From positions 111,268,123 to 111,332,122 of the forward strand of contig CM056993.1 of assembly GCA_029891345.1 (NCBI GenBank): DNA of 64,000 nucleotides. Direction: 5' to 3'. A model generated the notes under the pieces. That model was not told where the DNA came from. It was given only the letters and a program-made list of their open reading frames with translations, and did no database searches. The position numbers and the translations under genes were made by a program. Origin of the DNA: Dryococelus australis (lineage: Eukaryota; Arthropoda; Insecta; Phasmatodea; Phasmatidae). How positions within the stretch are numbered: the first letter of the stretch is position 1; each line of letters opens with the position of its first letter. Below, piece by piece: positions 1-11,845 of this stretch.

Positions 1-66
1 CATGCTTGCGATGGCACATGTACCACGTAGATTTGTCTTAATAAGTTTATTGTTGTTTCCACTAAG

Positions 67-177
67 GTTTCGTGGTCTTCGGACTTGGACTCGTTGCAAA
101 GGGCTACTGCAGTTACAGAATGTGGGCTGGGTGCCTTGCCCACTGATAGTTTGAACAGCATGTTGGCTGCTCTAGTG
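67..177 (+). CDS. Msp300: Internal exon 1 of the window, nesprin/MSP300-like gene
   Basis: A 37-codon open segment with a pyrimidine-rich acceptor ending in CACTAAG at 66 and a consensus donor GTGAGT at 178. It begins VSWSSDLDSLQRATAV and ends MLAALV, a short helical stretch of spectrin-repeat character. It starts and ends in phase 0, so it joins in frame to the exon at 6797. It contains no ATG start, so the gene begins left of the window. The exon is short and carries no diagnostic motif of its own. The assignment depends on orientation, phase and continuity with the later spectrin-like exons. Confidence 0.6.
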
Positions 178-2327
178 GTGAGTCTTACATCTTGTAATTT
201 AGTGTATATTTTATATCAGTTTATTTTTTAGATTCTAATTATAGGCTATGTGTATTTCAGAATTTATAAGAGTTACCAATATACCTAATTGATGCATTTT
301 AGTATTATTTTTTCTGTGTTACAACTTCTAGTTCACATGGACTGACTTTTTACATGTTAAGTCTGGATCATGACGATATTATATGGTGCTTGCATTGAGT
401 AAATTGTAAGTTTCATTTAAAAAAAAAACAATTGGGGATTTTAATTTCAAAGAAATTTTACACTACTGTACCTAAACGCTTGGCTACAAAAAATCTAATT
501 TGAAATCATGTGTAATGCAGGTGGCAATTGCCTAAATATTGTGAAATATGGGCTCTGTAATAAGGGTTTTGAAATCGTGTGCTTGATTAATTTTTGCCAG
601 TTTAGAATCTGCAGCCATTTATAAGATATATTAATAATACAGTATTGTAAAAAATGTGTGTTATTTATGAATATATGTCATATATTGTAAAGAAGTACTT
701 TTGCAGCCCAAGTGCATTAATAAATGAATGCTAGAAGCAGTATTAAAACATTTTACACGTGTCCAGATGTAATAGCCTATAACTCTATAAGATAGGGTTA
801 CAAGTGGCCTATGGCTAGGGTCTCACATTTATGGTAAATAAAAAGAAGTAATTTCATCATTAAAATGTTAGCATTTCATCAAATAAATTTGATAAAAACA
901 ATGTGCGTTTTATTATTGGATCATGAATCTGTTTTTTCTATAACTATTTCAGTCAGTCAAACTGAATGTGGAATTTGTTATTCATTAATTTTGTCACTAC
1001 ATATTTCAGTGAAAACATTAAAAAATATGTAACAATAAGGATGAAAGGACAATCTTAAAAGAACACACTTGTCACGTATTGCACACTGCCCAAGAACATT
1101 CACATTTGAGTTTTCCAATATATTTATACCATGCACATACAGCTTCTGTTCATTTGTAGATTACAATATTTTAATTACAACACAAATACACACTGTCAGT
1201 TTCTATCAGTTGTTACATCCCACAGAATCGCCACATCTTTCTCTTCAACAGAGTTTTTCAATTTTTCTTTGTTCATTTAGTTTATTTTGGGTACTTAACT
1301 CCCTCAGTAAAATACAAGTAAATATGTTAAAAACTACTTCTTACATGGTAAAAATGCTTCCACAAAGTTTTTAATCATAAAGCTGTCAAGTTTTTCTAAA
1401 GTGATGTTGCAGAAACCTCTTTGTTTTTGTTTCCTCTGTGATCTAAAAACCACACAAATGTGCTGCCAGTGCAGTTGTCTTTTTTTTTTTTATGTACGTC
1501 ACTATCACTTAATCACTATGCATATGGCACTGCAGTGTTTATGCACATGTCTTTTCGCGCTCACTCAATGTTTACGTCACAGTATTTGTACTGTATCCAT
1601 TTTATTAATTATATTGAAACTGTCACTTTCAAACTCCCGGGCATGATCAAAAACTGTTAATATTTTTGGCATTTTTAACCGATTTTGCAACCTAAGCAGC
1701 AAACTAGAATCACTATGTCCGTTCAGTCGTTGTCAAGAACCTAACCACACAGCACAGAACATAATATTTGTCGGTGTTATATTTGTGTGTTTATTTTTGT
1801 AATATTACATTTTTGGCAAGAATTGTTTGTTTATAAATAATAAAAGATAATTTAGGCGTGATTCTACCCATGAACGAACACTTAGCGATTCGGGTCAACA
1901 TACGTAACAAATCACCATACAAATAGTTTCATTGTCAGTGCATTGTGGAGTAAATGAGGGATAATGTTGTAAACAAATGGAAAAATTCTGAAACGAGTGT
2001 GCATAAATATTTGTAAGAGTTTTCATGGTAAAATAATATTGCATTGTGGTTTTACGTAAGACATTTGAAATAAGCAATTTGGTTTATTTTTCATGAATAA
2101 AGGAATTATTACAGGATTTCACAAAAAACATAATTTCTCCATATTTTGCATTAGTTGGTGTTATTTAGTGTTTTGCAAAAAAAATCTACCCCCTACCTAT
2201 GGCGAAGAGTCAGTAAGAGGTGAAGGTCTGGATATATATCAAACAAACTAAATTTAATTTCTTCATTTATTTTCAATAATATAAGTACTTTATACACCCA
2301 AGTATTATTTACAGCAATTAACTTACC
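178..2327. other. Intron sequence, AT-rich, no gene seen
   Basis: This is the first part of the 6.6 kb intron between the exons ending at 177 and starting at 6797. The sequence is AT-rich with many stop codons in all frames. The open frames between about 1069 and 2077 are short, of low complexity and without recognisable domains. I see no convincing splice-bounded exon or RNA gene here. Confidence 0.6.
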
Positions 2328-2575
2328 TGTTGTATATTCTCATGTACTATATTGTGTGTGTGGCCGTGGAACTATACAGTGCACAGTGCTCATGTATCCA
2401 GTATATCGCAAGTAGTCCGGCAGCATTCCTAGGAGAAGCAGTGAATACCTATGTTGTATATTCTCACGTACTGTATTGTGTGTGTGGGTGTGGAACGGTA
2501 CAGTGCTCAGCGCGCATGTATCCAGTATCTCACAAGTAATCTGGCAGCATTTCTAGGAAGAGCAGTGAATATTTC
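2328..2575. repeat. Two-copy tandem repeat, period 124 bp
   Basis: The unit starting TGTTGTATATTCTCA at 2328 recurs at 2452. Both copies contain the GTGTGTGTGG tract, the CATGTATCCAGTAT block and the GGCAGCATT(T/C)CTAGGA block, in the same order. Divergence is modest, so the duplication is not brand new. It ends about 75 bp before sequence homologous to the LINE 5' region begins, so it may be a 5' appendage of that element or an independent local duplication. Confidence 0.8.
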
Positions 2576-2649
2576 AGGACGGTGAGGCGGTACGTTCGCG
2601 TATGATGAGTGTTCATCAGTATCCTTCTCTCTAGGAGCGGAGTCAGTAT

Positions 2650-5330
2650 CCACTATCCACATACATGTACACCCACGTAGCACCAATTGGTACTTTCTTG
2701 GCAAGAGGGGTTGTCATGGCCAACTAGCACATGCGTCTAGACCTGCTGGGAAGACGTGTTACCACTGTATGGAGCAGGCCGCTGTAATCAACCACAATTC
2801 CCCTGAAATGGCACTGAAGGGTGTCCTCTATAGTGAGGAGCCTGGAATGTTTTCCTTGGTTGTGAAAAAAACTGGCCGCTTAGGATGTACGATTTGCCCT
2901 TGGTTTGCCCTGCTGTACATTTCAGTGTTCTACTGGGGCAGTAATTTGCAGTGAATAGCGACGAAGGGTAGCTGTTTTAAGTACTGCTTAGGTCTGTGGG
3001 AGTTTGGTAGTCCTCCTAATGGCACAGCCAATGAGGTGTTTTAACTGCGGGTGCCTTTTCTTTCCCCTTCTCCCTTGCCAAAGGGCAGGTTGAGGCTGTT
3101 GAGTTCCAGTATGAGGAGTCTTCTAAAAGCACTTCCCAAAAGGATGGCACCCTCAACAGCCACGTAAAATGGCACCGAGATGATACTCTTTTGTGATTTG
3201 GATCGTGATTCTGTAGTGTGTCGTTCTGCTGCAGTGAAATTACCTACACCACGTTTTTTGGTTATCCGAGGTTTAGAAGGGCACACTTTCAAAAAGGTGT
3301 TGCCTTTTGAATTACAAAGAGTAATTGAAGGAGCAGCTGGTGGTCCTGTTGCTGACTGAAAGAAAATTAACGAAAGGCGTGAGCTTCTGGTCAAGACATC
3401 AACTGCTGCCCAGTCTTGGGGGCTCTTGGCGATGAAGACTTTCAGTGGGGCAACTGCAAATTTCCATGTTGACGTCAAGTCCCATGTATCTCTCAACTCC
3501 AGCAAGGGCATCATCTGGTGACCCAACCAAATTGTCATTCCAGAAAGTGAGACGTTACATGAGCTGCAAACTCATTACGTCACTGATGTTCGCCATATGC
3601 TAAAGGCAACTGATGGTGTTAAGTCTCCTACAGCCACCCTCATCTTGACTTTTGGTGTGCATGACCTCCCATCAGTTATCAAAGTTGACTACTTGAATAT
3701 GCATAGTAAGCATTTTATTCCTGTTTCTCTTCATTGTGACAACTATCAACAGTTTGGCCATTCACCTGCGAATTGCAGACATCCACCAGCTTGTCCGGAA
3801 TGTGCTGACCTATTTCATCCTGATGCTCCTCAGTGCGGTGTGTAAATGCAGCAAGGGATACCCTGTCTGGTCGAAGGAGTGCCCCGTCTACCAGGAGGAA
3901 TAGGCTGTTCAGCTAATTCGGGCCACTGACAAGGTTTCATTTGTCGATTCACAGAAATGCTTCCAAGCTCTCCAGGGCTCAAAACCTTCTATTCCATACA
4001 GTGTTGTTGCCAATGCCAGACCAACAGTAACAGATGCGTTTACTCATTCAGTCAATGTAGCTACTGAGAGAGAAGTGTCTATGAGTGCACCAAAGCCACA
4101 GCAAGTTCTGGCGACCTGAACCACGACTGTTGGTACGTTGTGTGGACCAGCTGAGAAAAAACTAATGAAGCCTATTATTGTTAACAAATTTTGTCAGGAT
4201 GCTGCTGCAAAAAAATTATACAAACCAAGTCTCTGTCACTTTCATCCCTTCCTGTGAGTGAACCTGCTACATAGGGCCACAACATCAACTCACCAACTCG
4301 CTAGCCAGTCTCTCTTGAGCCAGAAGCAGAGATGGCAGTTGTTGTTGATTTGCCTTCAGGAAATGCATTTTCGTCTCACTGATAAGGCCTTCCTTCGAGG
4401 CAACACGTTTTACTGCCTTGAATGAAAACGTGTTGATGGAGCATGCCTGTGGTCATGTCTGTCTTGTGGTGAAGGATTTCGTTTATGGTGAAGCTGTTGC
4501 CCTTCCACTGCTATGCAGGTAGTGGCGGTCATGATGTTGCTCTGTATTTTTGTCACTATTTGTAGCAATAATGTACCCCCCCGCTCCTCAAGCATTATAA
4601 GGATAGCTGACTTTGAGGAGCTTTCATTTTCATCTCAGCTACCACCTCCATTTCTGGTAGTTGGCAACTTCAGCACTCACAATTAGATATTGTGTTCTGA
4701 CCACAGGGATGGCCGAGGTCATGTAGTCGAGTCATGGCTCACCAGTTCTAAATTCTAATATTGCCCTGTTGAACACTGGTGTTCCTACACACTTCACCAC
4801 CCATACTGTTTTTGCCCTGCATAGACCTTTCTTTTTGTAGTCCAGCTTTGGTTACCCACTTTGATTGGTCTGTTATCCAGATCTCTATTGAAGTGACCAT
4901 TACCCAATCATATCGGATCATGTGTCGTTCGCTGCCCTACTGATACCACCTTGGTGGGTCCTAAAATAGCAGTCTGGGCTCATTTCCAGCATTCCCTCCA
5001 CTTCCTGCTGAAGTTCCCCTTTACGTGAATGTGGATGTGGAACTATTCAATTCTCTCATCATGTCAGCTGGGGAGGTTGCCATCCACCAATCTTCACCTC
5101 TTAGTCGCAGGCATGTTCCGTGGTAGAGCAATGAATGCAGGGATAGGCTCCGTGCCCGACGACACGCACGACACTTTAGTGCTCTCCTCACTCAAGCTAA
5201 CTTGGAGTTCTTCCATGTCTGTTGGGCTCAAGCGTCATGTATCACCACTGACAGCCGGCGGAAATCCTGGAGGGACTTTGTTTTGTCGCTCACGGTTCAT
5301 GATACCAGTAAGTTTACTTTGCAGCTCCTG
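2650..5330 (+). mobile_element. LINE copy A, 5' half only (3' truncated)
   Basis: From about 2655 the sequence matches, block by block and in the same order, the LINE at 44640-50400: the 5' leader (2655-3040 versus about 45005-45350), the ORF1 region with a zinc-knuckle segment, and the endonuclease region. Homology stops near 5330 (equivalent to about 47770 in the other copy), before the reverse transcriptase. ORF1 and the endonuclease are broken by stops and frameshifts. Loss of the 3' end is unusual, because incomplete reverse transcription removes the 5' end of LINEs; a later deletion or rearrangement is the simpler explanation. Confidence 0.85.
3597..3845 (+). pseudogene. LINE copy A ORF1 fragment with CCHC knuckle remnant
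   Basis: An 82-codon piece of the nucleic-acid-binding ORF1 protein. It contains CDNYQQFGHSPANC, a C-x2-x-x4-H-x4-C-like knuckle whose second Cys is replaced by Tyr, followed by CPECADLFHPDAPQC. The parallel segment in copy B (45923-46339) keeps the second Cys and an additional knuckle. The upstream part of ORF1 (about 3040-3590) is in other frames. The copy cannot encode a complete ORF1 product. Confidence 0.75.
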
Positions 5331-6796
5331 AATACATGTTGTTCTGGTACAATCCTTATACACATTTCTCTGCCACCAATATAAAATAATTTGCAGAATC
5401 ATTCAGTAAGTACGACACTTCACCGGTTTTCTGAAACTAGTAAACTGCAGAACAAATATAAATGGTAGTGCTGTGTGACAATAAGGAAAATGCGGATCAG
5501 CCATACACGTATTAATAATATTATATTTCACGCATAAAATAGATGTATCTATGTGCATGTAGCGATAATCAATACTTTTGATACATACCAGTATCGAGCA
5601 GTATCAAGGTATTGAAGTATTAAATGTACCATCTCTAATTATATATATATATATATATATAATAAAAATATATATCATAAAAACATAACTTGCATCACAT
5701 TGTGAATGCTATTTTTATGAAATCTGAATCAATATTTTGTAAATGATTTGGCATCTTCATTACCAGGGAATATCCACAGTGGACACCAGGTGCATCATGA
5801 TAATTAAAATTATTAGATTAAAATATTGTAAATAAATTATTTGTAGTAACAGTATAAACAAGTATTAGCTAAAAACATGATAAAAATAAACTTATCTAAT
5901 TGATTTTTTAAAATAAAATTCTAGAATGTACAGTGTTAAACTATGTAAACTTAACTTTTTTCGTAAGCATTTCTTCTAGTCTCCCAGGCCTAATGAGAAA
6001 TACATCCCAGTTTGTTACCTTAAAGATGTGGCTATATGTACTGCTTCTGCTGTTTCAAATTTAAAGCTATATTGAGTAAATGTGTAGCTTCTCACAATAC
6101 CAGGAATGTGTATTTTCTGGGTTAAGAACAAGGAGAGTTTGCAGACAAACTATTTTAGTTTTGTAGTTGAAGATGCTTGATTTGAATACTAGATTTAGAG
6201 ATATGGCACACATGCATGCACAAATTTCATGAATGCTTACATGCACATGCTGACACAAACTCACACTTACACATGCCAAACATACTACAAGGGAGGAAAA
6301 AGAAAATAAAAGTAATTCTATATTCTGAACATTAGAAATGGTTATTCAACTAATGGCTGTCATCAGTTAATGCTACATACATTAAAAAGCAGAAGGTAAT
6401 GAACTCAAGTAATTTTAAAAGCAAACCTTTTTTCAGCATGAGATTCAATAGTTTTATGTTAATAAAAAATAAATAAAAGTATTAATAATAATAAAATTGT
6501 GAAAAAAGAATGTATTTTATTTCTACACAACAATTTAAAAAATAAAACCAATAAAATGGAAATATGTTTAATTTAAAATTGAATTTGAACCTTAGAAATT
6601 TAAATCATAGTTAGGACATGGTGATTTTGTGTTAATCTTGCATAAATAAACACCAGCATCTTTTCTTCAACATGCACTATGTACTTTATTTTGGAGCTGT
6701 TATTTTTTTTAATGTGCCACAATTCCTATCCCCATGTATTTGATTTGTAAGTACAGGTTATGCAATACTACAAGTTATTGTTTTTAAATACATCAG
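5331..6796. other. Intron, AT-rich, with (TA)n microsatellite and a possible hAT-like end
   Basis: No coding exon is visible before the acceptor at 6796. An (AT)n run occupies about 5640-5660. Just before it, 5565-5639 carries the pattern ATACTTTTGATAC ... CATCTCTAA, which resembles the terminal region of hAT-type MITEs; I could not find its partner end. The remainder is unstructured AT-rich sequence. Confidence 0.4.
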
Positions 6797-6970
6797 GGAC
6801 ACATTGAAGACTTGTGGCAACAGGAAAAGGAAGCAACTCGCCTGGAGAGTGTTCTCAACAGTCTGCCTCAGGATCCAGAAACAGCCAGCCTAATTGCGAG
6901 CTTATCCAGTGCCAGAACAAGGGTCATGATTCTTTTGTCGCAAGCAGAGCAAGGAAAAGTTGCAGTTGAG
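6797..6970 (+). CDS. Msp300: Internal exon 2, nesprin/MSP300-like gene (spectrin-type helix)
   Basis: Acceptor ACATCAG ends at 6796 and 58 codons follow, beginning GHIEDLWQQEKEATRLES and ending QAEQGKVAVE. The Trp in helix A and the heptad-like Leu/Ile/Val spacing are typical of a spectrin repeat. The phase-0 donor is GTTTGT (weak). A stronger GTAAGG lies 4 bases downstream. Using it together with an AG 4 bases further into the next exon gives the same length and frame, with ESAH changed to EVSH, so the exact junction is ambiguous. Continuity with 17217-17375 is good either way. Confidence 0.8.
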
Positions 6971-8697
6971 GTTTGTAAGGAATGTTTCAGTCAGCTGAAT
7001 GTATTTGAAACAATATATTTTGGAACATAACTTGCATACCGCATGCACTGCAGCACTATAAAAATCCCTCCTTTGCTTGTGCTTAGTTGCAATAAACCTG
7101 AAGCTAATTTTACCTCTTTAGTTAGTGCCTGCTGTATTGTTTAATTGGTGGACTATTTCAGTACCATTAATTTTGAAATTTCAGCTCGGTTAATTTTATT
7201 ATAGAGTATGTGTATTAATGGTGTACAGTTGATTACTTTTCAATAAAAGTGTATATTTGTACATACTTAGAAACATAGTTGTAAATATAATTAAAGTCTT
7301 AGTTAAGTGAAAGTTATAGAGGGTACAGAATTATACAAAAATAAATGTGCCAAAATATGCTTGTGCAGAAAGGCTAACAAGTTTTCTTGGTTCCTCACAC
7401 TATGGTTGTAAAGCACATTTTATACTATACTAAAAATTTTAGGTAACAAGACATTACAGAATCACGCTTTGGTGAACTATAATGATAGTTTTTGTTAATA
7501 GTGCTTAACAATCAGTTTTCCTTATCTAATGACGTACAGAATCCCTTAATGTTCTCCCAAACTAGAGCATAGAAATCTCTTCAAAATCCTCCATTTATGG
7601 GTGCTGGTATGAGGTTTCTGTAAATGTATTGGGTAAGGCTACAAAGTTAGTTAGCTTTTATACTATGTCTTTACATGAGTATACAAGTTAACTTCTAAAT
7701 ACAAAAAGGATGACAACTGAAGGCATACCTAATCGAGTGGCCAACTAGGTATTGATTACTTGTCAAAATACTGCCAAATAATCAAATTATTTCTACACAG
7801 GTACTTGCATTTACAGCTAGCTCACTAGGCTGCTGGTAGACTTAAAAGAGTGTGGTTGATGCCGCCTTTTTGTGAAGTTCAACAGTGACTTAACATTACA
7901 TCACTATTAGGTATACATATGTAGTTATGTTCTGCACACCTGGTGTGCATTAGTCATCAGCTATGTGTGTGCAGTCTCCCTCTTTTCCTCATCTTGGTAG
8001 CTGTCGTCTTGGAGCAGGCGATGCACATGCATGTTGCAGTGTGAAGTTAATGCACAGCATGCCCATGATATATTTACCCTGCCACTGAGATCAACTTTGC
8101 TACGGTTCCTAGTCTAGGCTCTCTCTTTCAAAATTCTCAAGTGGAATAGATGGGCCGGGGGTGCACAGGGTCTCGGTGAGGCCAGCCAATCCCCACTATG
8201 CCAGAGCTGCACAGATGAGCTACACATGAAAGTGGGTGGCAGCAGATGAATTTCAAGCTAGCCCTGCATGCTATGCTCACTGGGATGCCCTAGTTGATGC
8301 ACCCCATCAATGTAGTTGAGATAGTGATAGAAGCATGATTGATACATGATTGCGTTCTAGTAGACACTTTGCACATGTGTGGCAGGCGTTTCGCCCTGGG
8401 GTATTACATTGTGTTATTTCAGACTGTTTAGTACATTATTAGTTAATAAATGTATTTAATTTTAGCCTTAGATGTTTTTCTCCAATTTCGGTGGAATAAA
8501 CACGTTGTGTTTATTACTTACATGGCAATATTTACGTGTATTAAAAAAGATGGTTAAAGAATAAAAAATGGCTGAAAGAAAAAAAGTAACTAGGGCCTTA
8601 AAAGTGCTCATTTTACCATGAACAGCTTAGCTAGTTTATTGCCAGTTAACAATTTTGTTTACCAGTTCATTTATTGCCACTCTTCTTCTTTGCCACT
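6971..8697. other. Intron, no gene; one MITE end at 8598-8625
   Basis: AT-rich, then of mixed composition, with no exon. At 8598-8625 the motif AAAAGTGCTCATTTTACC followed by ATGAACAG matches the terminal inverted repeats of the MITE at 54906-55315. I did not identify the opposite end, so this may be a truncated member. Confidence 0.5.
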
Positions 8698-9500
8698 CAC
8701 CTACCGTACTGCCACCACAGCCATTTATACTATGACGTGCCATAAGTGACGTAATTCATCTAGCCTCGCCACAGCTGCGGCCCCATCCTAAGAAGAGCCA
8801 TTATGCTGTACATCCTCCAGGGCACCTTCCAAGTGAGGGATTGCTTATCCGCTGTTGCCGCCTGCTGCGCTGCAACCTGCCTCGCTTCACGTCGCTGCTC
8901 TGAACCCCTCCAGTGCCTGGCGCTTGAGGAGAAGTTTCCTCCGCTCTCAGTTGATCTCTTCTCTCCTTTGTATCTCTCCCTCCAGACCCCTCAACACCCG
9001 TGGTGGCCCTGTGCACAAAGTATAAATAGGACCCACAGTCTTCAGTTCGAGGCTGTCTTGCGCCAGTTCAGTAGCATGCAGTTACTCTGCCCGAGAGCCG
9101 CCAGACATTACGCCTCGCCTTCGCAGAATGTCATGCTGTTCGAGCAACCACCAAATTTTTCAAGTCGCCACTGCATTTCACAGTCCAGTCGAGAGTTCTA
9201 CTCTACACGACAATGCCACGCTGCCCGCCAGCATACAGAAGCCACCATTCTTCCATCTACCTCGTAGCTCACCTATAGCTTTCATGAGTACGAGTACCAC
9301 TGACTTGGTTTCGCCGTCACCCACCGTGCTGCAGTGTCTTCCCAAACTAGGTAAGATACCAGTTTGCAACTTAGGACAGCCCCTTCAGGCCTCAACGAGG
9401 GCACAGGCTGGTTTATGTATATTTTATTGAGCAATCAATAAAACAAGCATAAATTTGACTTGGTTGAACTGTCTCTTCTGGCACTCTGTATTCCTACACC
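8698..9500 (+). promoter_or_regulatory. Solo-LTR-like promoter and poly(A) module
   Basis: GC-rich sequence leads into a TATA box (TATAAATAGG, 9021-9030), an initiator-like TCTTCAGTTCG about 20-25 bases later, and a poly(A) signal AATAAA at 9437-9442 with a T-rich flank. This is the layout expected of an LTR (U3, R, U5). The TATA block, TATAAATARGACCCA followed by GTCYTNAGTTYG, recurs in reverse orientation at 37630-37660, which supports one repeat family. The open frame at 8803-9267 lies across this module and looks incidental. I cannot fix the LTR ends or a target duplication. Confidence 0.45.
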
Positions 9501-9690
9501 TTGTCCTATCTCATTCTGGTTCGTCACCTATCCTAGTAAGACTCTTCTAGGTTTAGCCACAAGCCGAAACCTGGCTCCTTTTCTCTCCTATTGATAACTG
9601 TCTCAAAGTTCAGCTTAGGGAGCTAGTCTTCCTAGGCCTCACTAGAGCAGTTGTCCCTTGGACTATTGACCTTCCAGTAAGTGCCTGGGT

Positions 9691-9883
9691 CAGACAGCGA
9701 CGTCCTGCATGTGCAGGTCACCTGCTTGGAAACGATAGACCAACTCTCAACAGGAGCCTCACTCTTCGTGACACCTGGGTCAGATTGCGACGTCCCGCGT
9801 GCTAGGGAACTCCGGGAGTGGATGCCCTTAGTCTTCTACTGTAACCTCCAGTTTCGTACTTCGGTCAGATCGCGACGTCCTGC
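9691..9883. repeat. Three spaced copies of CAGANNGCGACGTCCYGC
   Basis: Copies at 9691-9708, 9781-9798 and 9866-9883, spaced 90 and 85 bp. The first two are preceded by CCTGGGT. Flanks between the copies show weaker similarity, so this is probably an old degenerate tandem repeat with period 85-90 bp, perhaps part of the leader of the LTR-like element just upstream. Confidence 0.65.
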
Positions 9884-9987
9884 GCGCCAACTCACAGGAC
9901 TGGAGACCAGTAGTACAGGCCTCCAACACTATCCGACCTCCACTTCCTTCGCTCCATCAGGCTGTCTACCACTTTCTGGCCATTCGC

Positions 9988-10605
9988 CATTTTCAAGGCT
10001 CTGTGTTTTATCATTAGGTGGTTTCACCATAAATGCCTTGTGTGCTCTGATTTGATGAGTGCCTTAACAATCATCATATCTGGCTCCACAACTCACGCGC
10101 TTCTTTCCATAACCCAGAAGAAGATTGCGGTGTCTATGCGGATTGACTTTTGTGTCGTCTTTCTATGGGTTTCGGGGTATGTGGGAATCCCTGGTATTGA
10201 AACAGTTGATGTAGAGGCTAGGGGCGCATGAAGCCTTCCACCCTATGACCCTGCAATCTTTGTATCCCCGTATATGCTGCATGAGGCTCCGTTGCCTTGT
10301 CTGGCAAGCTTGGCAGTGGGAGTGAACTTCTCTCCCACTGTCCAACAAGTTATGGGTCATCTCTAATTTTCCTGTTGGACTCCCTTTACTGTCTGGCACT
10401 TTCTGGTGGAGTGTTGCAGGTATAACCAGACTCTTCAGACTCTTAATGTTCCTGACAGCCTACTGCAAATGTTGTGTGATGGGAGTATGTCTGTGAGGGG
10501 CATATGCCAATTTCTACACACTATGGTTCTTTTTACCATGTTATGGTATTTTTGTACACGCTTTTGTATGGTTCTTGTGTTGTTGCTCATCTGGAGTATT
10601 TTTTC
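9988..10605 (+). mobile_element. LINE 3' fragment (RNase H end)
   Basis: Clear similarity to 49680-50390 of LINE copy B: the RNase H segment (CLVCSD-x-MSAL-x-I motif, with a TGA in place of the serine codon in this copy), then the C-terminal segment, and the TTGTGTGATGGGAGTATGTC block at 10473, present in copy B at 50282. Reading frames are broken several times. This is the part missing from copy A at 2650-5330, but a real host exon lies between them, so the two cannot be assumed to be halves of one insertion. Confidence 0.75.
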
Positions 10606-11281
10606 CAGTTTTGCTCACTTGTTTTGTGACTGTCCTCACCTCCTTGGAGGTTTTTAATCTTTTTTGGCCTAACTTTCCTGTGGGCATTAATGAACCTGTT
10701 GTCGAATACCTTCACAATTCCTCTCATTCACTCACTCACTCACTCCATCACCCTACTTTGTACATTATACCATTTCAGTACACCATGTGAGTGAAATACT
10801 TTAGAACACTGTTAAGACATTTCTTGAAGGGCTTGAAAAAAGATCATGCATATAAACCAGAGCTGCTTATTAAAAGTGTTAAATTATATGTTTGTATATA
10901 GACAATGTTGTAAAATTAGTGAACTTACAAAGGAAACTTCTTAAATGGGAAACATACTAACAGGGTATCATTGTATTGCTTTATCGCTGAAGGCAATTAG
11001 TTTCAGGACATTTTCATTTTTAAAAGCTTTTATTTAACTTGCATTGTTTTATGTATGCTATCTGTCTGATGTCTACTCACTGAACTGGCGTTCAGTCTGC
11101 CTGCAAAGCATTACTGTTCATAAGGTTGCAGCCCAAAGTTTGGAAGGGGACACCATTATTTAACTTCAAATTTTTAGTCTTTTTAGTCTCACGATTGTAT
11201 AAATAGTCTACATATATAATAATAATGAAAAAAAATTGTTCACAGTAAGAATTGAATAGTAAATAACTATGAAAGCATTTT
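10606..11281. other. Intron sequence, no gene seen
   Basis: AT-rich intronic sequence between the LINE fragment and the foldback element. A short CTCA simple repeat occurs at about 10727-10743. No coding or structural feature is supported. Confidence 0.5.
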
Positions 11282-11845
11282 AAAACGAACCTTTTATTTA
11301 TAAATGCATTAAAAAGAGAAACATAATTTAGTAGATACAGAATTGTTAGAACTTCTAAGATATGGTCAAAAAGCTGTAGTAAACTTTACTACAAATTATG
11401 TTTATGTCAATTTATATTTATTATGTAAAAGCTTGGCACAAGTAGTTAAGTTAAGAGCCTTGCACAAGATGTGTTCTTACTACACCTGTGCAAATGAGTT
11501 ATGCATTCTATATTGTGAATAGTTAACAGTCTTACAAACAATATGTTCTTACTACGATTACGCAAATGAGGAATATGTTCTGTATTGTGAAAAGTTAAGA
11601 TTCTTACTCAAGATATGTGCTTACTATGTTTATGCAAATGAGGTATACATTCTATATTGCACCAAGTTTCGTACAGTCTATATTGCGCCAAGTTTTTATA
11701 TACTAAATATTATTTGATTTAAACATAATAATTTGTAGTAAATTTTATTATGGCTTTTCAACCACATCTTACAAGTTCTACAAATTCTGTATCTGCTATA
11801 AATATTTTTCTCTTTTAAGTGCATTTATAAATAAAAGGTTGGTTT
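11282..11845. mobile_element. Foldback / MITE-like element with ~160 bp inverted arms
   Basis: The left arm (11282 to about 11440) and right arm (about 11685-11845) are inverted copies. Left CCTTTTATTTATAAATGCA matches the reverse complement of right TGCATTTATAAATAAAAGG, and similarity continues through GATACAGAATT, ACTACAAATTAT and CTTGGC. The roughly 245 bp loop carries the tandem repeat listed separately. No open frame resembles a transposase, so the element is non-autonomous. The transcript or single strand could form a long imperfect hairpin. I could not establish a target-site duplication. Confidence 0.85.
11449..11665. repeat. Three tandem ~71 bp units in the foldback loop
   Basis: Each unit follows the order: Ca(c/t)AAgATgTGTTCTTACTA, then TGCAAATGAG, then TTCTATATTGTGAA-like, then GTTAA. 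The copies are imperfect and the third runs into the right arm. They fill most of the loop of the 11282-11845 element. Confidence 0.75.

Noticed and set aside
8803..9267. A 154-codon plus-strand frame as a host gene
   Set aside because: It crosses the TATA box and start region of an LTR-like module, has no domain, and overlaps other random frames in a GC-rich repeat.
2650..10605. Joining the two LINE fragments as one element interrupted by an insertion
   Set aside because: The interval contains a genuine host exon (6797-6970), so a single nested insertion cannot explain it.
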